Source: Planctomycetota bacterium (lineage in GTDB: Bacteria > Planctomycetota > Planctomycetia > Gemmatales > Gemmataceae). Taken from it: a DNA stretch of 64,000 nucleotides. The position numbers and the translations under genes were made by a program. The DNA is taken from the NCBI GenBank assembly GCA_021413735.1, contig JAIOPV010000086.1, forward strand, positions 1 to 64,000. Reading direction: 5' to 3'. Below the pieces are notes generated by a model that worked only from the letters and a program-made list of their open reading frames with translations, did no database searches and was not told where the DNA came from. How positions within the stretch are numbered: the first letter of the stretch is position 1; each line of letters begins with the position of its first letter. Shown here piece by piece: positions 8,005 through 20,264 of this stretch.

Positions 8005-9537
8005 ATGTCGAGTCTTCTCAACGAAATTGAATCGCAAATCGCGAGTGCGAAGGCCGCAACTGCAAAGCAGAACGTGGGCGTCATTCGCGAGATCGGCGAT
8101 GGCGTGGCAAAGGTCGAAGGCTTGTCGGACGTGATGCTCAACGAAATGCTCGATTTCGGCAAAGGTATCACGGGATTGGCGTTGAACCTCGAAGAAACCG
8201 AAGTCGGCGTGATCGTCCTTGGCGATTACACCCAACTCCAGGAAGGCGACGAGGTCCGCACCACGGGGAAACTGTTGCAGGTGCCCGTGGGAAAGGGATT
8301 ATTGGGTCGTGTGGTCAACACTCTGGGTCAGCCACTTGATGGACTGGGGCCGATCCAAAGTACGGTCGCGTACCCAGTCGAGAAACGCGCTCCCGGGATC
8401 ATCCGCCGGGAACCTGTGCGCCAACCCGTCCAAACGGGCATCATGTTGATTGACGCGATGATCCCCATTGGGCGTGGTCAGCGTGAATTGATTATCGGCG
8501 ACCGTTCGACGGGCAAGACGACTATCTGTATCGACACCATCATCAGTCAAGCACGCCTCAACAAGGCAGCAGAAGTCGCGGGGGATAAGAACTACCGCCC
8601 GCTGTACAGTATCTACGTTGCCATTGGACAGAAACAATCGACCATAGCACGTTTGATCGCAGTTCTCAAAGATGCTGGGGCGATGCCATACACGATCATC
8701 GTCGCGTCGTCCGCCTCTGACTCGGCCACCAATCAGTACCTTGCCCCGTTCGCCGGTGCCGCGATGGGGGAATGGTTTATGGACAACGGCATGGACGCAC
8801 TCATTGTCTATGACGATCTCTCCAAGCATGCGGTGGCATACCGTCAAGTCTCACTGGTGCTCAAGCGTCCTTCGGGTCGTGAGGCGTACCCCGGCGATGT
8901 CTTCTACCTCCACAGCCGGTTGCTCGAACGGGCGGCTCGCGTCGGCGAGAAATATGGCAACGGTTCGTTGACGGCGCTCCCCATCATCGAAACCCAGGCC
9001 GGCGATGTCTCCGCGTACATCCCCACCAATGTGATTTCGATCACGGATGGGCAGATTTACCTCGAATCCGATCTGTTTTACCAGGGCGTCCGACCGGCCA
9101 TCTCTACCGGACTCTCGGTTTCCCGCGTTGGTTCCGCGGCGCAGATCAAGGCGATGAAACAAGTCGCGGGGCAACTCAAAGGGGAACTCGCACAGTTCCG
9201 AGAACTCGCAGCGTTCGCCCAGTTCGGCTCGGAACTCGACGCGAAGTCTCAGGCTCAGATCGACCGCGGTAAGCGGATCATCGAGATCTTCAAACAGCAC
9301 CAATACAACCCGGTTCCCGTCGAGGTTCAGGTAGCGATCATTTGGGCCGTGCAGAATGAGTACATGGATAAGGTGCCAGTGAAACGGATCAAAGAGTACC
9401 AAGCCAAGTGGGTCGAGTTCGTCACTATTCACAAAGCCGAACTCCTGCGGACAATCGCACGAGAAAAGGTGGTAAGTGATAGTGTGAAGACCGAGCTGAA
9501 AGCGGCGGCTGACGAATTCCAACTGACGTGGAAGTGA
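8005..9537 (+). CDS. atpA: F1Fo ATP synthase subunit alpha (510 aa)
   Basis: This is the regulatory nucleotide-binding subunit of the F1 hexamer. It has an N-terminal beta-barrel (residues about 25-95), the Walker A loop GDRSTGKT at about residue 165, the conserved QKQSTIARL segment, and the family signature [17 protein letters not shown] near residue 375, followed by the helical C-terminal domain. Full length and well conserved. There is a 78-base gap after the delta gene, and the gamma gene starts eight bases after the stop. Confidence 0.95.
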   Translation: MSSLLNEIESQIASAKAATAKQNVGVIREIGDGVAKVEGLSDVMLNEMLDFGKGITGLALNLEETEVGVIVLGDYTQLQEGDEVRTTGKLLQVPVGKGLLGRVVNTLGQPLDGLGPIQSTVAYPVEKRAPGIIRREPVRQPVQTGIMLIDAMIPIGRGQRELIIGDRSTGKTTICIDTIISQARLNKAAEVAGDKNYRPLYSIYVAIGQKQSTIARLIAVLKDAGAMPYTIIVASSASDSATNQYLAPFAGAAMGEWFMDNGMDALIVYDDLSKHAVAYRQVSLVLKRPSGREAYPGDVFYLHSRLLERAARVGEKYGNGSLTALPIIETQAGDVSAYIPTNVISITDGQIYLESDLFYQGVRPAISTGLSVSRVGSAAQIKAMKQVAGQLKGELAQFRELAAFAQFGSELDAKSQAQIDRGKRIIEIFKQHQYNPVPVEVQVAIIWAVQNEYMDKVPVKRIKEYQAKWVEFVTIHKAELLRTIAREKVVSDSVKTELKAAADEFQLTWK

Positions 9538-9544
9538 CCCTCTG

Positions 9545-10420
9545 ATGCTCAGCACTCACGATATCCTCCGCCAGATCCAGTCCATCCGCGGCACTGCGCA
9601 GATCACGCAGGCGATGCAGATGGTGGCGGCATCGAAAATGCGCAAGGCTCAGTTGGCGGCCCTCGCCGGGCGTCCCTTCATGCACAGGCTGTATCGACTC
9701 CAACGAAAAGCGGTAACACAGGCTGTTGATTTCAGCCACTCGTTGCTCGACGTCCGCGAGGTTCGCAAAAGAGCGGTGATTTTAGTCGCAGCCGACAAAG
9801 GGCTCTGCGGAGCACTCAACAGCAACGTGTTTCGCTTGGCTACCGAGTTCGACATAACTTCGACCGTGTTCATCACCGCCGGACGCCGGGCAACCCAATT
9901 CGTCGCCCGGACGGGGCGGAGGCTCGTCGCGGAATTCGCGTACGCCGACGCCCCGAAATACTCCGAAGCGAGAGCGGTCGCGGCCTGCGCCTGCGATCTG
10001 TTTGTGAAGGGCGAAGTGGATCAAGTACAAATCGTCGCCACGCGATTCGTAAACACACTCGTCCAGCAAGCCGTCTCGATCGAGTTTTTACCAGTCGGCA
10101 AAATCACGGGGTTGCCCATGGCAGGGATGGAATCCCTCGAATCGGAGCTGGTCGACAACACACCCGAGTTCAAATTCGAACCCAGTCCAGCTGTAGTAGT
10201 GGGTTACCTGCTTTCGCACTATCTCAACATTTACCTTTATCAGGTATTGCTGAATGCCAAAGCCAGTGAGCAAAGTGCGAGAATGGTGTCAATGCAGAAT
10301 GCAACTGAGAACGCGAACAAACTCATCAAGAATCTAACACTCGATTACAACAAACTCCGCCAAGGGAACATCACGAACGAACTCCTGGATATCGCTGGCG
10401 GGCAATCAGGATCCGCGTGA
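9545..10420 (+). CDS. atpG: F1Fo ATP synthase subunit gamma (291 aa)
   Basis: This is the rotating central shaft. The N-terminal helix reads ILRQIQSIRGTAQITQAMQM then VAASKMRKAQ, the standard start. The Rossmann-like middle contains AADKGLCGALNSNVFR. The C-terminal helix has the signature MQNATENANKLIKNLTLDYN followed by a Leu/Gln-rich tail. It is normal in length, though the middle region is somewhat divergent. Directly follows atpA. Confidence 0.94.
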   Translation: MLSTHDILRQIQSIRGTAQITQAMQMVAASKMRKAQLAALAGRPFMHRLYRLQRKAVTQAVDFSHSLLDVREVRKRAVILVAADKGLCGALNSNVFRLATEFDITSTVFITAGRRATQFVARTGRRLVAEFAYADAPKYSEARAVAACACDLFVKGEVDQVQIVATRFVNTLVQQAVSIEFLPVGKITGLPMAGMESLESELVDNTPEFKFEPSPAVVVGYLLSHYLNIYLYQVLLNAKASEQSARMVSMQNATENANKLIKNLTLDYNKLRQGNITNELLDIAGGQSGSA

Positions 10421-10499
10421 TGGCTGAATCGGATTAATCCAAAATGCAGCGCGACACAAGTTTATTGACTGATGTCGCAAGCAAAAGAAACGCAAGTGA

Positions 10500-11909
<1,410 letters not shown>

Positions 11910-11940
11910 TGGCATCGGCTCTCTCATCAAAGGACAACGT

Positions 11941-12351
11941 ATGAGTGCCACTCTCCAACTGGAAATCGTCACGCCGGAGGCTGTATTTTTCTCCGAAGAG
12001 GTAGAGATGGTCACGCTTCCAGGTGTGGATGGTCAACTCGGAATTCTCCCCGATCACGTTGCATTAATGACGCAGATGGTGCCTGGCGAAATGACAGTCC
12101 AGCAAGGTGGGCGTGATCGCTCTCTTGTTGTGGGAGAGGGACTCGTTGAGATCACGGGCCGCCGGGTCTCTGTCCTGACGATCCTGGCTATTGCGGCGGA
12201 GAATATCGACGCCGCAAAGGCCGAGGAAACACGCTTGCAAGCCGAAGCCAAACTCAGGGAAAGGTTATCGTCAGAAGAAGTTGCGTCGGTCAACGCCGTT
12301 CTCATCAGGTCACTGGCGCAATTGAACGTCTGGCAACGGCACCACAGTTAA
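11941..12351 (+). CDS. atpC: F1Fo ATP synthase subunit epsilon (136 aa)
   Basis: The N-terminal beta-sandwich is clear: LQLEIVTPEAVFFSEEVEMV, then LPGVDGQLGILPDHVALMTQ. The C-terminal helical hairpin (ENIDAAKAEETRLQAEAKL onward) is present, so the subunit could act as the regulatory brake of ATP hydrolysis. It closes the standard F-type order a-c-b-delta-alpha-gamma-beta-epsilon; no atpI-like gene is visible upstream or downstream. Confidence 0.92.
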   Translation: MSATLQLEIVTPEAVFFSEEVEMVTLPGVDGQLGILPDHVALMTQMVPGEMTVQQGGRDRSLVVGEGLVEITGRRVSVLTILAIAAENIDAAKAEETRLQAEAKLRERLSSEEVASVNAVLIRSLAQLNVWQRHHS

Positions 12352-12383
12352 TCGCCTCCACACCATCTCATCACCATTTATCT

Positions 12384-13382
12384 ATGTCCGACGTGGTTGA
12401 AGAATGGATGCTTTCGGGTTTGATGCTCGCAATCTCAGCCAGCTTCACGCTCTGGATCACCGGCGCGATTTACTTTGATGTTGCTCATGGGCACCGGTGG
12501 GGCAAACCTCTCTCGCTGCTCTGGATCATTGGTGTCGTTTCCCTCCTCGTCGTATGGCAACCACTCTGGCAGCCGTTCGCCGTTGTGGTTAGCGTCTCTC
12601 TGCTTTTCATCGGCTTGTGGCTCCTCCAAAAGCCGAGGCACGACCGAGACTGGGATCCGAGTGTAGCTCTCCTGCCAAGAGCCGTGCGCTGCGGTGATGT
12701 CGTTACGATCGAGAACGTCCGTAACTTCGAGTACCGGTCGCTGACCGATTTCACCCCTCGGTATCAAACGCGAATCACCCACCTTGCGAATCTGCGACAC
12801 GTGGACATTATCTTCTTCAACTGGGGTTCGCCGTGGATGAGTCACCCTGTGCTGGTCTTCGATTTCGGCCCTGATGGCCGCGTCTGTTGTTCGATTGAAG
12901 TGCGGTATCGCAAGGGGCAGGAATTCTCGATCCTTCGCAGCCTTTACCGACAGCAGGAGTTGATCATTCTCATCGCCGATGAACGCGATGTGATCTTGCG
13001 GCGAACGAAACATAGCCCAAATCAGATTGCCCATCTGTATCGCCTCAACGCCAGCGTCGAGGAGACTCGCACGGCGTTCCTCGATTACGTTGCGGCGATC
13101 AACGATCTCTACGAGAAGCCCCGCTGGTATCACGGCCTGTGCATGAACTGCACCACGACCTTTTTCCGGTTGCCGAACAGCCGGTTCCGCCTCGACTGGC
13201 GAGTATTCGCGAACGCTCGACTCGATCGCGCTCTCTACGAGAGCGGCCAACTGGACCACTCCTTGCCGTTCGACGAACTGCGTCGGGTCTCACGCATCAA
13301 CGATATCGCAAACAATGCTCCCGAAGACGGATTCGGGGATCACCTTCGCAACGAACTGGAGAAACGCCATCATGAGCGATGA
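12384..13382 (+). CDS. DUF4105 (Lnb-type) membrane protein (332 aa)
   Basis: Three hydrophobic segments fill the first 85 residues (LMLAISASFTLWITGAIYF, LLWIIGVVSLLVVW, PFAVVVSVSLLFIGLWLL). The remainder matches the DUF4105/Lnb periplasmic family: VDIIFFNWG followed by PVLVFDFG, then EFSILRSLYRQQELIIL, and a conserved Cys/His/Asn patch WYHGLCMNCTTTFF, which looks like an NlpC/P60-like catalytic site. The natural substrate is unknown; an acyl or peptide bond in the envelope is possible. It starts 32 bases after atpC and overlaps the next gene by 11 bases, so the two are probably translationally coupled and may be read from the atp transcript. Confidence 0.75.
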   Translation: MSDVVEEWMLSGLMLAISASFTLWITGAIYFDVAHGHRWGKPLSLLWIIGVVSLLVVWQPLWQPFAVVVSVSLLFIGLWLLQKPRHDRDWDPSVALLPRAVRCGDVVTIENVRNFEYRSLTDFTPRYQTRITHLANLRHVDIIFFNWGSPWMSHPVLVFDFGPDGRVCCSIEVRYRKGQEFSILRSLYRQQELIILIADERDVILRRTKHSPNQIAHLYRLNASVEETRTAFLDYVAAINDLYEKPRWYHGLCMNCTTTFFRLPNSRFRLDWRVFANARLDRALYESGQLDHSLPFDELRRVSRINDIANNAPEDGFGDHLRNELEKRHHER

Positions 13383-15213
13383 GATCCTCATCCTGCTGAA
13401 AGTCCACGAGTATTTCCGCGGCATCAGCGACTTAGCCTTTCAGGACGTTGCGCGCATCGCGAAGGTCGTCTCGTTGCCGGTCGGTGAGATCGTCCATCAG
13501 CCAGATCAACCCGTTACTTCGATACGGTTCGTTCTTCGCGGTCGTCTCAAGGGAGTAAAGGTTGATTCCCATGGAAGAGAAACGCTGTTTCGCATGATCG
13601 AGCGAGGCGATCAATTCGGCATGATGATTGGCGCACTCCAAGAACAGGTACCGCTCCGCATCTTCACGCTTGAGCCCACGACCCTGATCGAGATCGACTA
13701 CGAGCAGGCGATGGAGCTGACGCTCAAGCACCAGGATCTCCGTCTCCAATGGCTGAAGTCATTTGCGGGCACACTGCAGCAACACTTCTTTGGTAAGTCC
13801 ACGAAACGCGCCCCCATGATGCTCGGGTTGATTCACGAATCGCCCGCATCGCGTCTCGTGGGCCGAAGGCTCATCGAACGGCTACGTGAATTGGGTGAGA
13901 ACATCGCCGTGTTCAGCGATTCAGACGAGTTGCGGAACTTGCCGGACGTGCGGTTGCGCTCTCTCCAGGTAGATGGCCGACCTCTTGAACTAGCCGAAAT
14001 TCGTCAGCAGGCAAGCGACTGGCAGGACGCTAACCGCATCATCTTCGACATTCATACGCAACTGCACCCGGAGCGTGTCGAGCAGTTGATGCAACTCGTC
14101 GATCGTGCCGTGTATTTCGTTCCGGCATCCGAAAGCGATTCCGCGATCCGCCGCCTTCAGCAACTTGATGTGCCAGGCCGTGGGTGGCGCGACAAGCTCA
14201 GCATCGCCTGGCTTCTGGAGAAGGATCGAATCGTCGCCCCTGCCGTGGCAAACCTCCAGGATTTCGTCTCCCGCGATTTCAAGATCTCGGACACGCCGCC
14301 CCAATCGCCGTGGGGGCGGTCGTTGTCGAGCGGTCTGGAACGCCTCGTTCACGACCTTCGCGGCGTCCGCATCGGCGTGGCTCTTGGCGGCGGAGCAGCT
14401 CGCGGCATGTCGCACCTGGGTGTCCTCAAAGCGCTTGAAGAAAACGGTATCGTTGTGGACATGATCGCCGGGACGAGTGCCGGCGCCCTGACAGGCATCG
14501 TTTACGCCACCGGTCTCGAGGGCGATTACAGCGCCGATCGGTTCTCGACTGATCTGACTCCATCGTGGATCTTCCGCCGACTGCCGCGTGGCGACTACTG
14601 GTTCCTCCTCTACCAATACCGTCGAAACCACTTCGACCGCATGCTTCGCAAATACCTCAACGACTGGAAACTCGAACAGCTCGCCATCCCTTGCCTCTCG
14701 GTCACCGTGGATCTGGTGAGTGGGCAATCCGTAGTTCGGGAACGAGGAGACGCTGTTCATGCGATTCTGGAGAGCATTAATCTGCCCGTACTGTCAGTGC
14801 CGATCTGCCGCAACGGACAGGCGTTGGTCGATGGTGGATTGGTGAACAACATCCCTGCGGATGTCCTTGCTTCAAAGGGTTGTAACTTCGTGATCGCCGT
14901 CAGTGTGACGGCCAAGATGGAAAAGCGGTTCTGCGACATGATTCACGGTTCACCGACGCAACCCCGCAAAAAACCCTCTGTGCTTCAAACACTCCTTCGT
15001 TGCCTCCTCGTGCAGGATCACAGCTTGAACGCGATTGGTGTGCAGCCGGCCGATGTGGTGATCGAACCAGACGTGACCGGCTTCGATCTTTCGGCATTCA
15101 TGCGGGCCAAGGAACTCGCGGCGATTGGCGAACAGACCACCCTGAAGCAGATCCCGAAGATCAAGCAATTGCTAACCCGACTCGATCCACAGCTCTTCCC
15201 CTTTTGCCATTGA
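13372..15213 (+). CDS. Cyclic-nucleotide-binding domain fused to patatin-like phospholipase (613 aa)
   Basis: Residues about 10-130 form a cNMP-binding beta-roll (LPVGEIVHQPDQPVTSIRFV, then IERGDQFGMMIGAL). Residues about 160-310 are a linker domain. The patatin domain follows: the oxyanion loop GGGAARG at about 340, the nucleophile elbow GTSAG with Ser about 369, and the catalytic Asp in DGG at about 486. Together they make a Ser-Asp dyad lipid acylhydrolase of the neuropathy-target-esterase type. The ATG at 13372 overlaps the upstream gene by 11 bases. The likely role is membrane-lipid turnover under nucleotide control; substrate unproven. Confidence 0.85.
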   Translation: MSDEILILLKVHEYFRGISDLAFQDVARIAKVVSLPVGEIVHQPDQPVTSIRFVLRGRLKGVKVDSHGRETLFRMIERGDQFGMMIGALQEQVPLRIFTLEPTTLIEIDYEQAMELTLKHQDLRLQWLKSFAGTLQQHFFGKSTKRAPMMLGLIHESPASRLVGRRLIERLRELGENIAVFSDSDELRNLPDVRLRSLQVDGRPLELAEIRQQASDWQDANRIIFDIHTQLHPERVEQLMQLVDRAVYFVPASESDSAIRRLQQLDVPGRGWRDKLSIAWLLEKDRIVAPAVANLQDFVSRDFKISDTPPQSPWGRSLSSGLERLVHDLRGVRIGVALGGGAARGMSHLGVLKALEENGIVVDMIAGTSAGALTGIVYATGLEGDYSADRFSTDLTPSWIFRRLPRGDYWFLLYQYRRNHFDRMLRKYLNDWKLEQLAIPCLSVTVDLVSGQSVVRERGDAVHAILESINLPVLSVPICRNGQALVDGGLVNNIPADVLASKGCNFVIAVSVTAKMEKRFCDMIHGSPTQPRKKPSVLQTLLRCLLVQDHSLNAIGVQPADVVIEPDVTGFDLSAFMRAKELAAIGEQTTLKQIPKIKQLLTRLDPQLFPFCH

Positions 15214-15345
15214 CTTCGTTCCTCCACGGTCAGGCATTATGTGGAGTTGCTGTGTGTCGGATTTTGCCGTTGCGGGCCTGATCCCTTGTCAGAGCCTTCC
15301 GTTCCCCGATAATCCGTATGTCGTCACAACCTTGGAGTACGCCCA

Positions 15346-15852
15346 ATGAAAGTAATCATGCTTGCGGCAGCACTACTGCTGACCGCCGCCCAATCGCAAT
15401 TGCTGTGCGGGCAAGAAACAAAGACAGAAGAAGCCGTTAAGTGCACTGTGGAGCATCTTGACAAGTCGTGGAACTTGGCGGTGAAGTCCGTGGTGACGAA
15501 GGAAGTTACCAAGGAGGCGTTGGGAGATACCAAGTTCAATCCGGCCAAGAAATTCGTCGAGATTCGGATCACGCTGGAGTTCGCGGACGAAGCGGCCTCG
15601 CCGAAGGAAATGAAGCGGCGGTTCGTCACCGAATCCAACATGCCCAAGGTGGGAGAGGTCGCGCTCAAGGAACCACAAACTCAACTTTGGCTGTTTGATG
15701 GGGACGGAGTTGAGTTGAAGAAGTTTGAGCCGTGGAGCCTCGAAGGCGAGATCACCGGCGTACAAGGCGATGCTTTCCGGGTTGTGATTTATTGCGATCC
15801 GGAGTTGTTCAAGAAGACGAAGAAAATCGATCTGCGACCCGCGAGCAAGTAA
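15346..15852 (+). CDS. Secreted hypothetical protein (168 aa)
   Basis: A clear signal peptide (MKVIMLAAALLLTAAQSQLL, cleavage near CGQ) precedes a Lys/Glu-rich mature part with beta-strand-like segments such as KFVEIRITLEFADEA and AFRVVIYCDPELF. The Cys at residue 21 follows SQLL rather than a strict lipobox, so it may be periplasmic or a weak lipoprotein. No family was recognised. The gene stands alone, 132 bases after the patatin gene. Confidence 0.7.
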   Translation: MKVIMLAAALLLTAAQSQLLCGQETKTEEAVKCTVEHLDKSWNLAVKSVVTKEVTKEALGDTKFNPAKKFVEIRITLEFADEAASPKEMKRRFVTESNMPKVGEVALKEPQTQLWLFDGDGVELKKFEPWSLEGEITGVQGDAFRVVIYCDPELFKKTKKIDLRPASK

Positions 15853-15893
15853 AGTTTCTTCGCGATGCACGATCAACAATTCAACGGGCTGAG

Positions 15894-16290
15894 TTATTGG
15901 TTTCCCCCTCGGCCCGTTGCGTTCTCTTGGGAAACTGCAAACCGGATCAACTCGGCAGTGGACTTTGCCCCAAGCAACTCCATCATGCTGTACTTGTGGA
16001 AGGCGACGGTTCGCGGTGTGATCTTCAGGGCGGGCGATTTCCTTCTTCGAGCTACCATCGGCAAGCAGTTGTGACACTTCGCGTTGTCTCGCACTCAATT
16101 CGATCTGCCTGCTTGGTGGTGCAGAATGCCGCCGCGAGTAGCTCCATGTCCACACACAGGAGCGTCAGGCTCTGGTTAAGGTCGTCATGCAACTCGCGGG
16201 CAATTCGTAGCCGTTCCGCCTCCAGCGTTTCGAGTAAGTGACCGGTCAGCAGTTGTAACTCGCTCTGGGACGTAGTTCGTCGAACTGGTC
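15894..16290 (-). pseudogene. Decayed two-component relic: HisKA_3 kinase fragment joined to LuxR-type HTH
   Basis: On the minus strand, about 16290-16120 encodes a NarX/DegS-type dimerisation and phosphoacceptor helix (LLETLEAERLRIARELHDDL, with the acceptor His in ELHDD). It runs directly, with a frame change, into a response-regulator output helix-turn-helix: LSARQREVSQLLADGSSKKE (about 16080-16030), then after a one-base shift near 16040 LKITPRTVAFHKYSMMELLG and AKSTAELIRFAVSQ to a stop at 15894. The kinase ATPase domain and the receiver domain are missing, so a deletion has fused a kinase gene to its regulator gene. Confidence 0.8.
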
Positions 16291-16494
16291 GCCAAGGTCG
16301 ACCGGATTCCGCGGTCAGCCGGCGAATCTCAGCGGCCTTGGCAACTGCAATGTCTGCGTACAGTATTCCCACGATGCCCAAGAACAGTTTGGGCAGGCCT
16401 CGCAGTGTCGGTCCGAATAAATTCAGCCGCCATCGTAGTTGCATGGAGAACGCTCTGAACGCAACGGGTCGGTGAAACGAGTCCGTCACGCTGA

Positions 16495-16651
16495 TGTGCC
16501 ATTTCGACAATACCTGTGCGGGAACGACGCGACTTGCGAATCCGGAATGCGTCTGACGTGACGAGGCAGCAGGAAATGAGTGGATTGGAGCCGGAATGCC
16601 GTGTCAAATCGTCGAATCTGGGCAAGGCCACAAGTTCGGCACGGCGAGTGC
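16495..16651 (+). promoter_or_regulatory. Upstream activating region and sigma-54 promoter, glucokinase-phosphoketolase operon
   Basis: The block begins TGTGCCATTTCGACAA, identical over 16 bases to 5197-5212, and ends CGGCACGGCGAGTGC (16637-16651). The related block in front of the ATP synthase operon differs in length by only two bases. A leader of about 215 bases separates the predicted start of transcription from the first gene; nothing coding is evident in it. Confidence 0.65.
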
Positions 16652-16877
16652 CTGATGCTCCGCCACAGGAGTGGACGCATGAAAGTCGGCGATAAGAACG
16701 AGGCGTGGGCTGCCGCCAAGGCGGATGATCTTCGTCATGCGATGCCATTCGTTCACCCGATGGAACTGCGAGCCGGGAATTACAGCGCTCTCGAGGGATG
16801 CCGGGCGATTGTGCTGTGTGCGGGTGGTAGATGATCTTCTCTGCATCGATTTTCAGTCCCTTCGCTGTCCCAAGGAA

Positions 16878-17636
16878 ATGCCCGTGAACATCCTCGCGAT
16901 CGATATCGGCGGAACCAACGTCAAGTTCCTCGCCACGGGGCAGACGGCTCCAAGGAAGTTTCCTTCTGGTCCAGAGATGACACCCGAAGAGATGGTGGCA
17001 GGCGTTTTGGAAGCAGCACAGGACTGGGACTACGAAGTCGTCTCGATCGGCTTTCCTGGTCCGGTGTTGTGCGGCCAACCCATGGCAGAGCCAGTTAACC
17101 TGGGGCCAGGATGGATGGAGTTCGACTACGCGGCAGCATTCGGTCGCCCTGTCAAGGTCATCAACGACGCCGCCATGCAGGCGTTGGGTAGTTATCACGG
17201 TGGGAAGATGCTGTTCTTTGGATTGGGAACAGGTGTCGGAGCGACGGTGATTCAGGACGGGGTTTTGGAACCGTTGGAGATTGGACGGTTCCACTACAAG
17301 AAACACACGCTGGAGTACTACGTCGGTGCGAAAGGTCGGAAACGTCTGGGCCACAAGAAATGGCAGCAGCAGGTCGAACAAGTCGTCGAGCGGATCGTTG
17401 CCGCCATCAAACCCAGTGACGTCGTTCTCGGTGGTGGCAACGCCAAGAAACTCGATCCGCTCCCCGCCGGGACTCGGTTGGGCGACAACAGTTTCGCCTT
17501 CGTTGGTGGATTTCGCCTGTGGGATCGAGAGGGGCAGAAAGTCACCCCGACCGAGCCTGCGGAAAAGGGGTCGGAGAACCCAGTTGGAGAAGACCAGCAG
17601 GTTCGCCGACGCCCACGATACCCCACCTCAGTCTGA
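16878..17636 (+). CDS. ROK-type glucokinase, probably polyphosphate/ATP glucokinase (252 aa)
   Basis: The phosphate-binding loop is [14 protein letters not shown] at the N-terminus, followed by SIGFPGPV, the glucose-contact [13 protein letters not shown] segment and the second phosphate loop FGLGTGVGA. It lacks an obvious ROK zinc motif, which suits the PPGK (polyphosphate glucokinase) branch; the phosphoryl donor is not certain. It would supply glucose-6-phosphate to the phosphoketolase encoded next. The ATG at 16878 follows AAGGAA closely. The C-terminal 40 residues are polar and may be a poorly conserved tail. Confidence 0.8.
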   Translation: MPVNILAIDIGGTNVKFLATGQTAPRKFPSGPEMTPEEMVAGVLEAAQDWDYEVVSIGFPGPVLCGQPMAEPVNLGPGWMEFDYAAAFGRPVKVINDAAMQALGSYHGGKMLFFGLGTGVGATVIQDGVLEPLEIGRFHYKKHTLEYYVGAKGRKRLGHKKWQQQVEQVVERIVAAIKPSDVVLGGGNAKKLDPLPAGTRLGDNSFAFVGGFRLWDREGQKVTPTEPAEKGSENPVGEDQQVRRRPRYPTSV

Positions 17637-17716
17637 CTCAAATTCCAAGGCTGCGCGATGGCCAACAAGGACCGCAAACCGATCAATGTGATCGACAACC
17701 CAAGAGGAAACCCGAG

Positions 17717-20173
17717 ATGACGCCGATGATGACCGCCCCGAAATCACCCTCAGTCGATGGTCAGCCCGTCACCTCGATCAGCGCTTTTGGGAAAGCGCGG
17801 TCCACAGTTCCTGGCGCACCGCTATCGGCGGACGAGTTGCGAAAGATCGACGCATTCTGGCGAGCAAGTAACTATCTCGCGCTGGGCATGACCTACCTCA
17901 AGGCAAACCCACTGCTGAAGGAACCGCTGAAGCCCGAACACATCAAGGATCGTCTGCTCGGCCACTGGGGCTCAAGCCCTGGGCTGGCGTTTGGGTACAT
18001 CCACATGAGCCGTGCCGTCAAGGCACAAAACCTCGATGTGGTGTTCATGGCCGGACCTGGGCACGGTGCGCCTGGAGTCCTTGGACCCTGCTACCTCGAA
18101 GGATCGTACACCGAGGTGTACCCCGATTGCAGCGAGGACGAGGAGGGCTTGCTCAGGCTGTTCAAGCAGTTCTCGTTCCCCGGCGGGATCGGCAGCCACT
18201 GCACGCCTGAAACTCCAGGTTCGATCCACGAGGGCGGCGAACTGGGTTACTGTCTTTCACACGCTTGCGGAGCTGTGTTCGACAACCCGGATCTGATCGT
18301 CGCGGCGATGGTCGGCGACGGCGAATCCGAAACCGGCCCGCTGGCGACAAGCTGGCATATCAACAAGTTCTTGAACCCCATTCGTGATGGGGCCGTCCTG
18401 CCGATCCTCCATCTCAATGGGTACAAGATCAACAACCCGACGATCTGGGCTCGTGTTCCTCACGAAGAGATCGAAGCGTTCTTCCGTGGGACGGGGTGGA
18501 CTCCATACTTCGTCGAAGGCTCCGACCCGGAAACGATGCATCAGGCGATGGCCGCAACGGTCGATAAGTGCATTGCCGATATTCGTGCCGCTCAGAAACA
18601 AGCCCGCGAGAGTGGGAAGGCATTCCGTCCCCGTTGGCCGATGATCGTGCTTCGCACACCGAAGGGGTGGACCAGTCCAGCGGAAGTTGGAGGTCACAAA
18701 CTCGAAGGAAGCTGGCGTGCCCACCAGGTGCCGATGGCCGATGTCAAGAAAGACCCAGCCCGACTCAAACTTCTCGAAGACTGGATGCGTGGCTATAAGC
18801 CACAAGAGTTGTTCGACTCGAAGGGTCGCTTCCAGCCGGAACTGAAGGCGATCGCGCCAACAGGGACACAGCGCATTGGCTCCAACCCACACGCCAATGG
18901 TGGGTTTCTGAAGAAAGCTCTGCGGATGCCCGACTTCCGCAACTATGGCATCAAGGTCGATAAGCCCGGCACGGCGGAGGCCGAGAACTGCCGACCGCTG
19001 GGCGTGTTCCTCCGCGACGTGATGAAGGCGAACATGCAGAACTTCCGCGTGTTCGGTCCGGACGAGAACACGTCCAACAAGCTCAACGCGATTTACGAGG
19101 TGTCCAAGAAACTCTGGCTGGAGGAGTACTTCCCCGAGGATGCCGACGGCACCGAACTGGCAGTGGATGGTCGCGTCATCGAGATGCTGAGCGAGCACAC
19201 CTTGGAGGGTATGCTCGAAGGCTACCTGCTCACGGGCCGCCACGGGTTCTTCAGCACGTATGAAGCGTTCGCGCACGTCATCGACTCGATGTTCAACCAG
19301 CACGCGAAGTGGTTGACAATCTGCAATCACCTGCCGTGGCGAGCGAAAATTGCATCGCTAAACCTCCTCATCACTAGCACTGTCTGGCGTCAGGACCACA
19401 ACGGCTTCACTCACCAGGATCCTGGCTTTCTTGACGTCGTGGTGAACAAGAGCGCGGCGGTCACGCGAATCTACTTGCCGCCTGATGTGAACTGCCTGTT
19501 GTCAGTCGCAAATCACTGCCTGCGGAGCGAGGGCTACATCAACGTCATCGTGTCGGACAAGCAAAATCACCTGCAATACCTGGACATGGATGCTGCGATC
19601 ATCCACTGCACGAAAGGCATCAGCATCTGGTCTCAGGCGAGCACTGACCAGGGACAGGAGCCTGACGTTGTGATGGCCTCGGCGGGCGACATCCCGACCA
19701 AGGAGGCACTCGCGGCGGTGTGCATGCTGCGTGAGGAGTTCCCCGACCTCAAACTGCGATTCGTGAACGTGGTGGATCTCTTCCGATTGCAACCCAGCAC
19801 CGAGCACCCCCACGGGCTGAGTGATCGCGACTTCGACACGATCTTCACGGTGGACAAGCCGGTCATCTTCGCGTTCCACGGCTACCCCTGGCTCATTCAC
19901 CGGCTGGCGTACCGGCGTAAGAACCATCCGAATTTCCATGTCCGCGGCTACAAGGAAAAGGGGAACATCAACACGCCACTGGAACTCGCGATTCAGAATC
20001 AACTCGATCGCTTCACCCTGGCAATGGATGTGATCGACCGGGTTCCTCGGCTTCAGGTTGCGGGTGCGCACGCCAAGGAGAAGTTCCGCAACAAGCAAAT
20101 CGAATGTGCAAACTACGCTTACGAGTACGGCGTCGACCAACCCGAAGCCGCGAACTGGAAGTGGACCAACTGA
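17717..20173 (+). CDS. xfp: Phosphoketolase (818 aa)
   Basis: This ThDP enzyme splits xylulose-5-phosphate or fructose-6-phosphate with phosphate to give acetyl phosphate. Family signatures are all present: [68 protein letters not shown] and the ThDP/Mg motif [19 protein letters not shown]. The length is that of complete phosphoketolases. The ATG at 17717 is preceded by AGAGGA. It lies 80 bases after the glucokinase and 91 before acetate kinase, which would convert its product to acetate plus ATP, a short fermentative ATP route. Confidence 0.95.
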   Translation: MTPMMTAPKSPSVDGQPVTSISAFGKARSTVPGAPLSADELRKIDAFWRASNYLALGMTYLKANPLLKEPLKPEHIKDRLLGHWGSSPGLAFGYIHMSRAVKAQNLDVVFMAGPGHGAPGVLGPCYLEGSYTEVYPDCSEDEEGLLRLFKQFSFPGGIGSHCTPETPGSIHEGGELGYCLSHACGAVFDNPDLIVAAMVGDGESETGPLATSWHINKFLNPIRDGAVLPILHLNGYKINNPTIWARVPHEEIEAFFRGTGWTPYFVEGSDPETMHQAMAATVDKCIADIRAAQKQARESGKAFRPRWPMIVLRTPKGWTSPAEVGGHKLEGSWRAHQVPMADVKKDPARLKLLEDWMRGYKPQELFDSKGRFQPELKAIAPTGTQRIGSNPHANGGFLKKALRMPDFRNYGIKVDKPGTAEAENCRPLGVFLRDVMKANMQNFRVFGPDENTSNKLNAIYEVSKKLWLEEYFPEDADGTELAVDGRVIEMLSEHTLEGMLEGYLLTGRHGFFSTYEAFAHVIDSMFNQHAKWLTICNHLPWRAKIASLNLLITSTVWRQDHNGFTHQDPGFLDVVVNKSAAVTRIYLPPDVNCLLSVANHCLRSEGYINVIVSDKQNHLQYLDMDAAIIHCTKGISIWSQASTDQGQEPDVVMASAGDIPTKEALAAVCMLREEFPDLKLRFVNVVDLFRLQPSTEHPHGLSDRDFDTIFTVDKPVIFAFHGYPWLIHRLAYRRKNHPNFHVRGYKEKGNINTPLELAIQNQLDRFTLAMDVIDRVPRLQVAGAHAKEKFRNKQIECANYAYEYGVDQPEAANWKWTN

Positions 20174-20235
20174 GGGAGCAGAGAGAGGATAGAGAAGACA
20201 GCTCTTCGGTCTTTGTCTTTGCTTTCCTCTCTCCC
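20174..20235 (+). other. Imperfect inverted repeat in the phosphoketolase-acetate kinase spacer
   Basis: GGGAGCAGAGAGAGGAT (20174-20190) can pair with TCCTCTCTCCC (20225-20235), with further purine/pyrimidine pairing inside. There is no T-run, so it is more likely an mRNA-stabilising or processing hairpin than a terminator; it may tune acetate kinase relative to phosphoketolase. Confidence 0.45.
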
Positions 20236-20264
20236 CTCCTCAGAACTCTAGCCCCCGATGCCCT

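Noticed and set aside
8851-9555. Long antisense open frames opposite the ATP synthase genes
   Set aside because: Shadows of high-GC codon use; the plus-strand genes are unambiguous.
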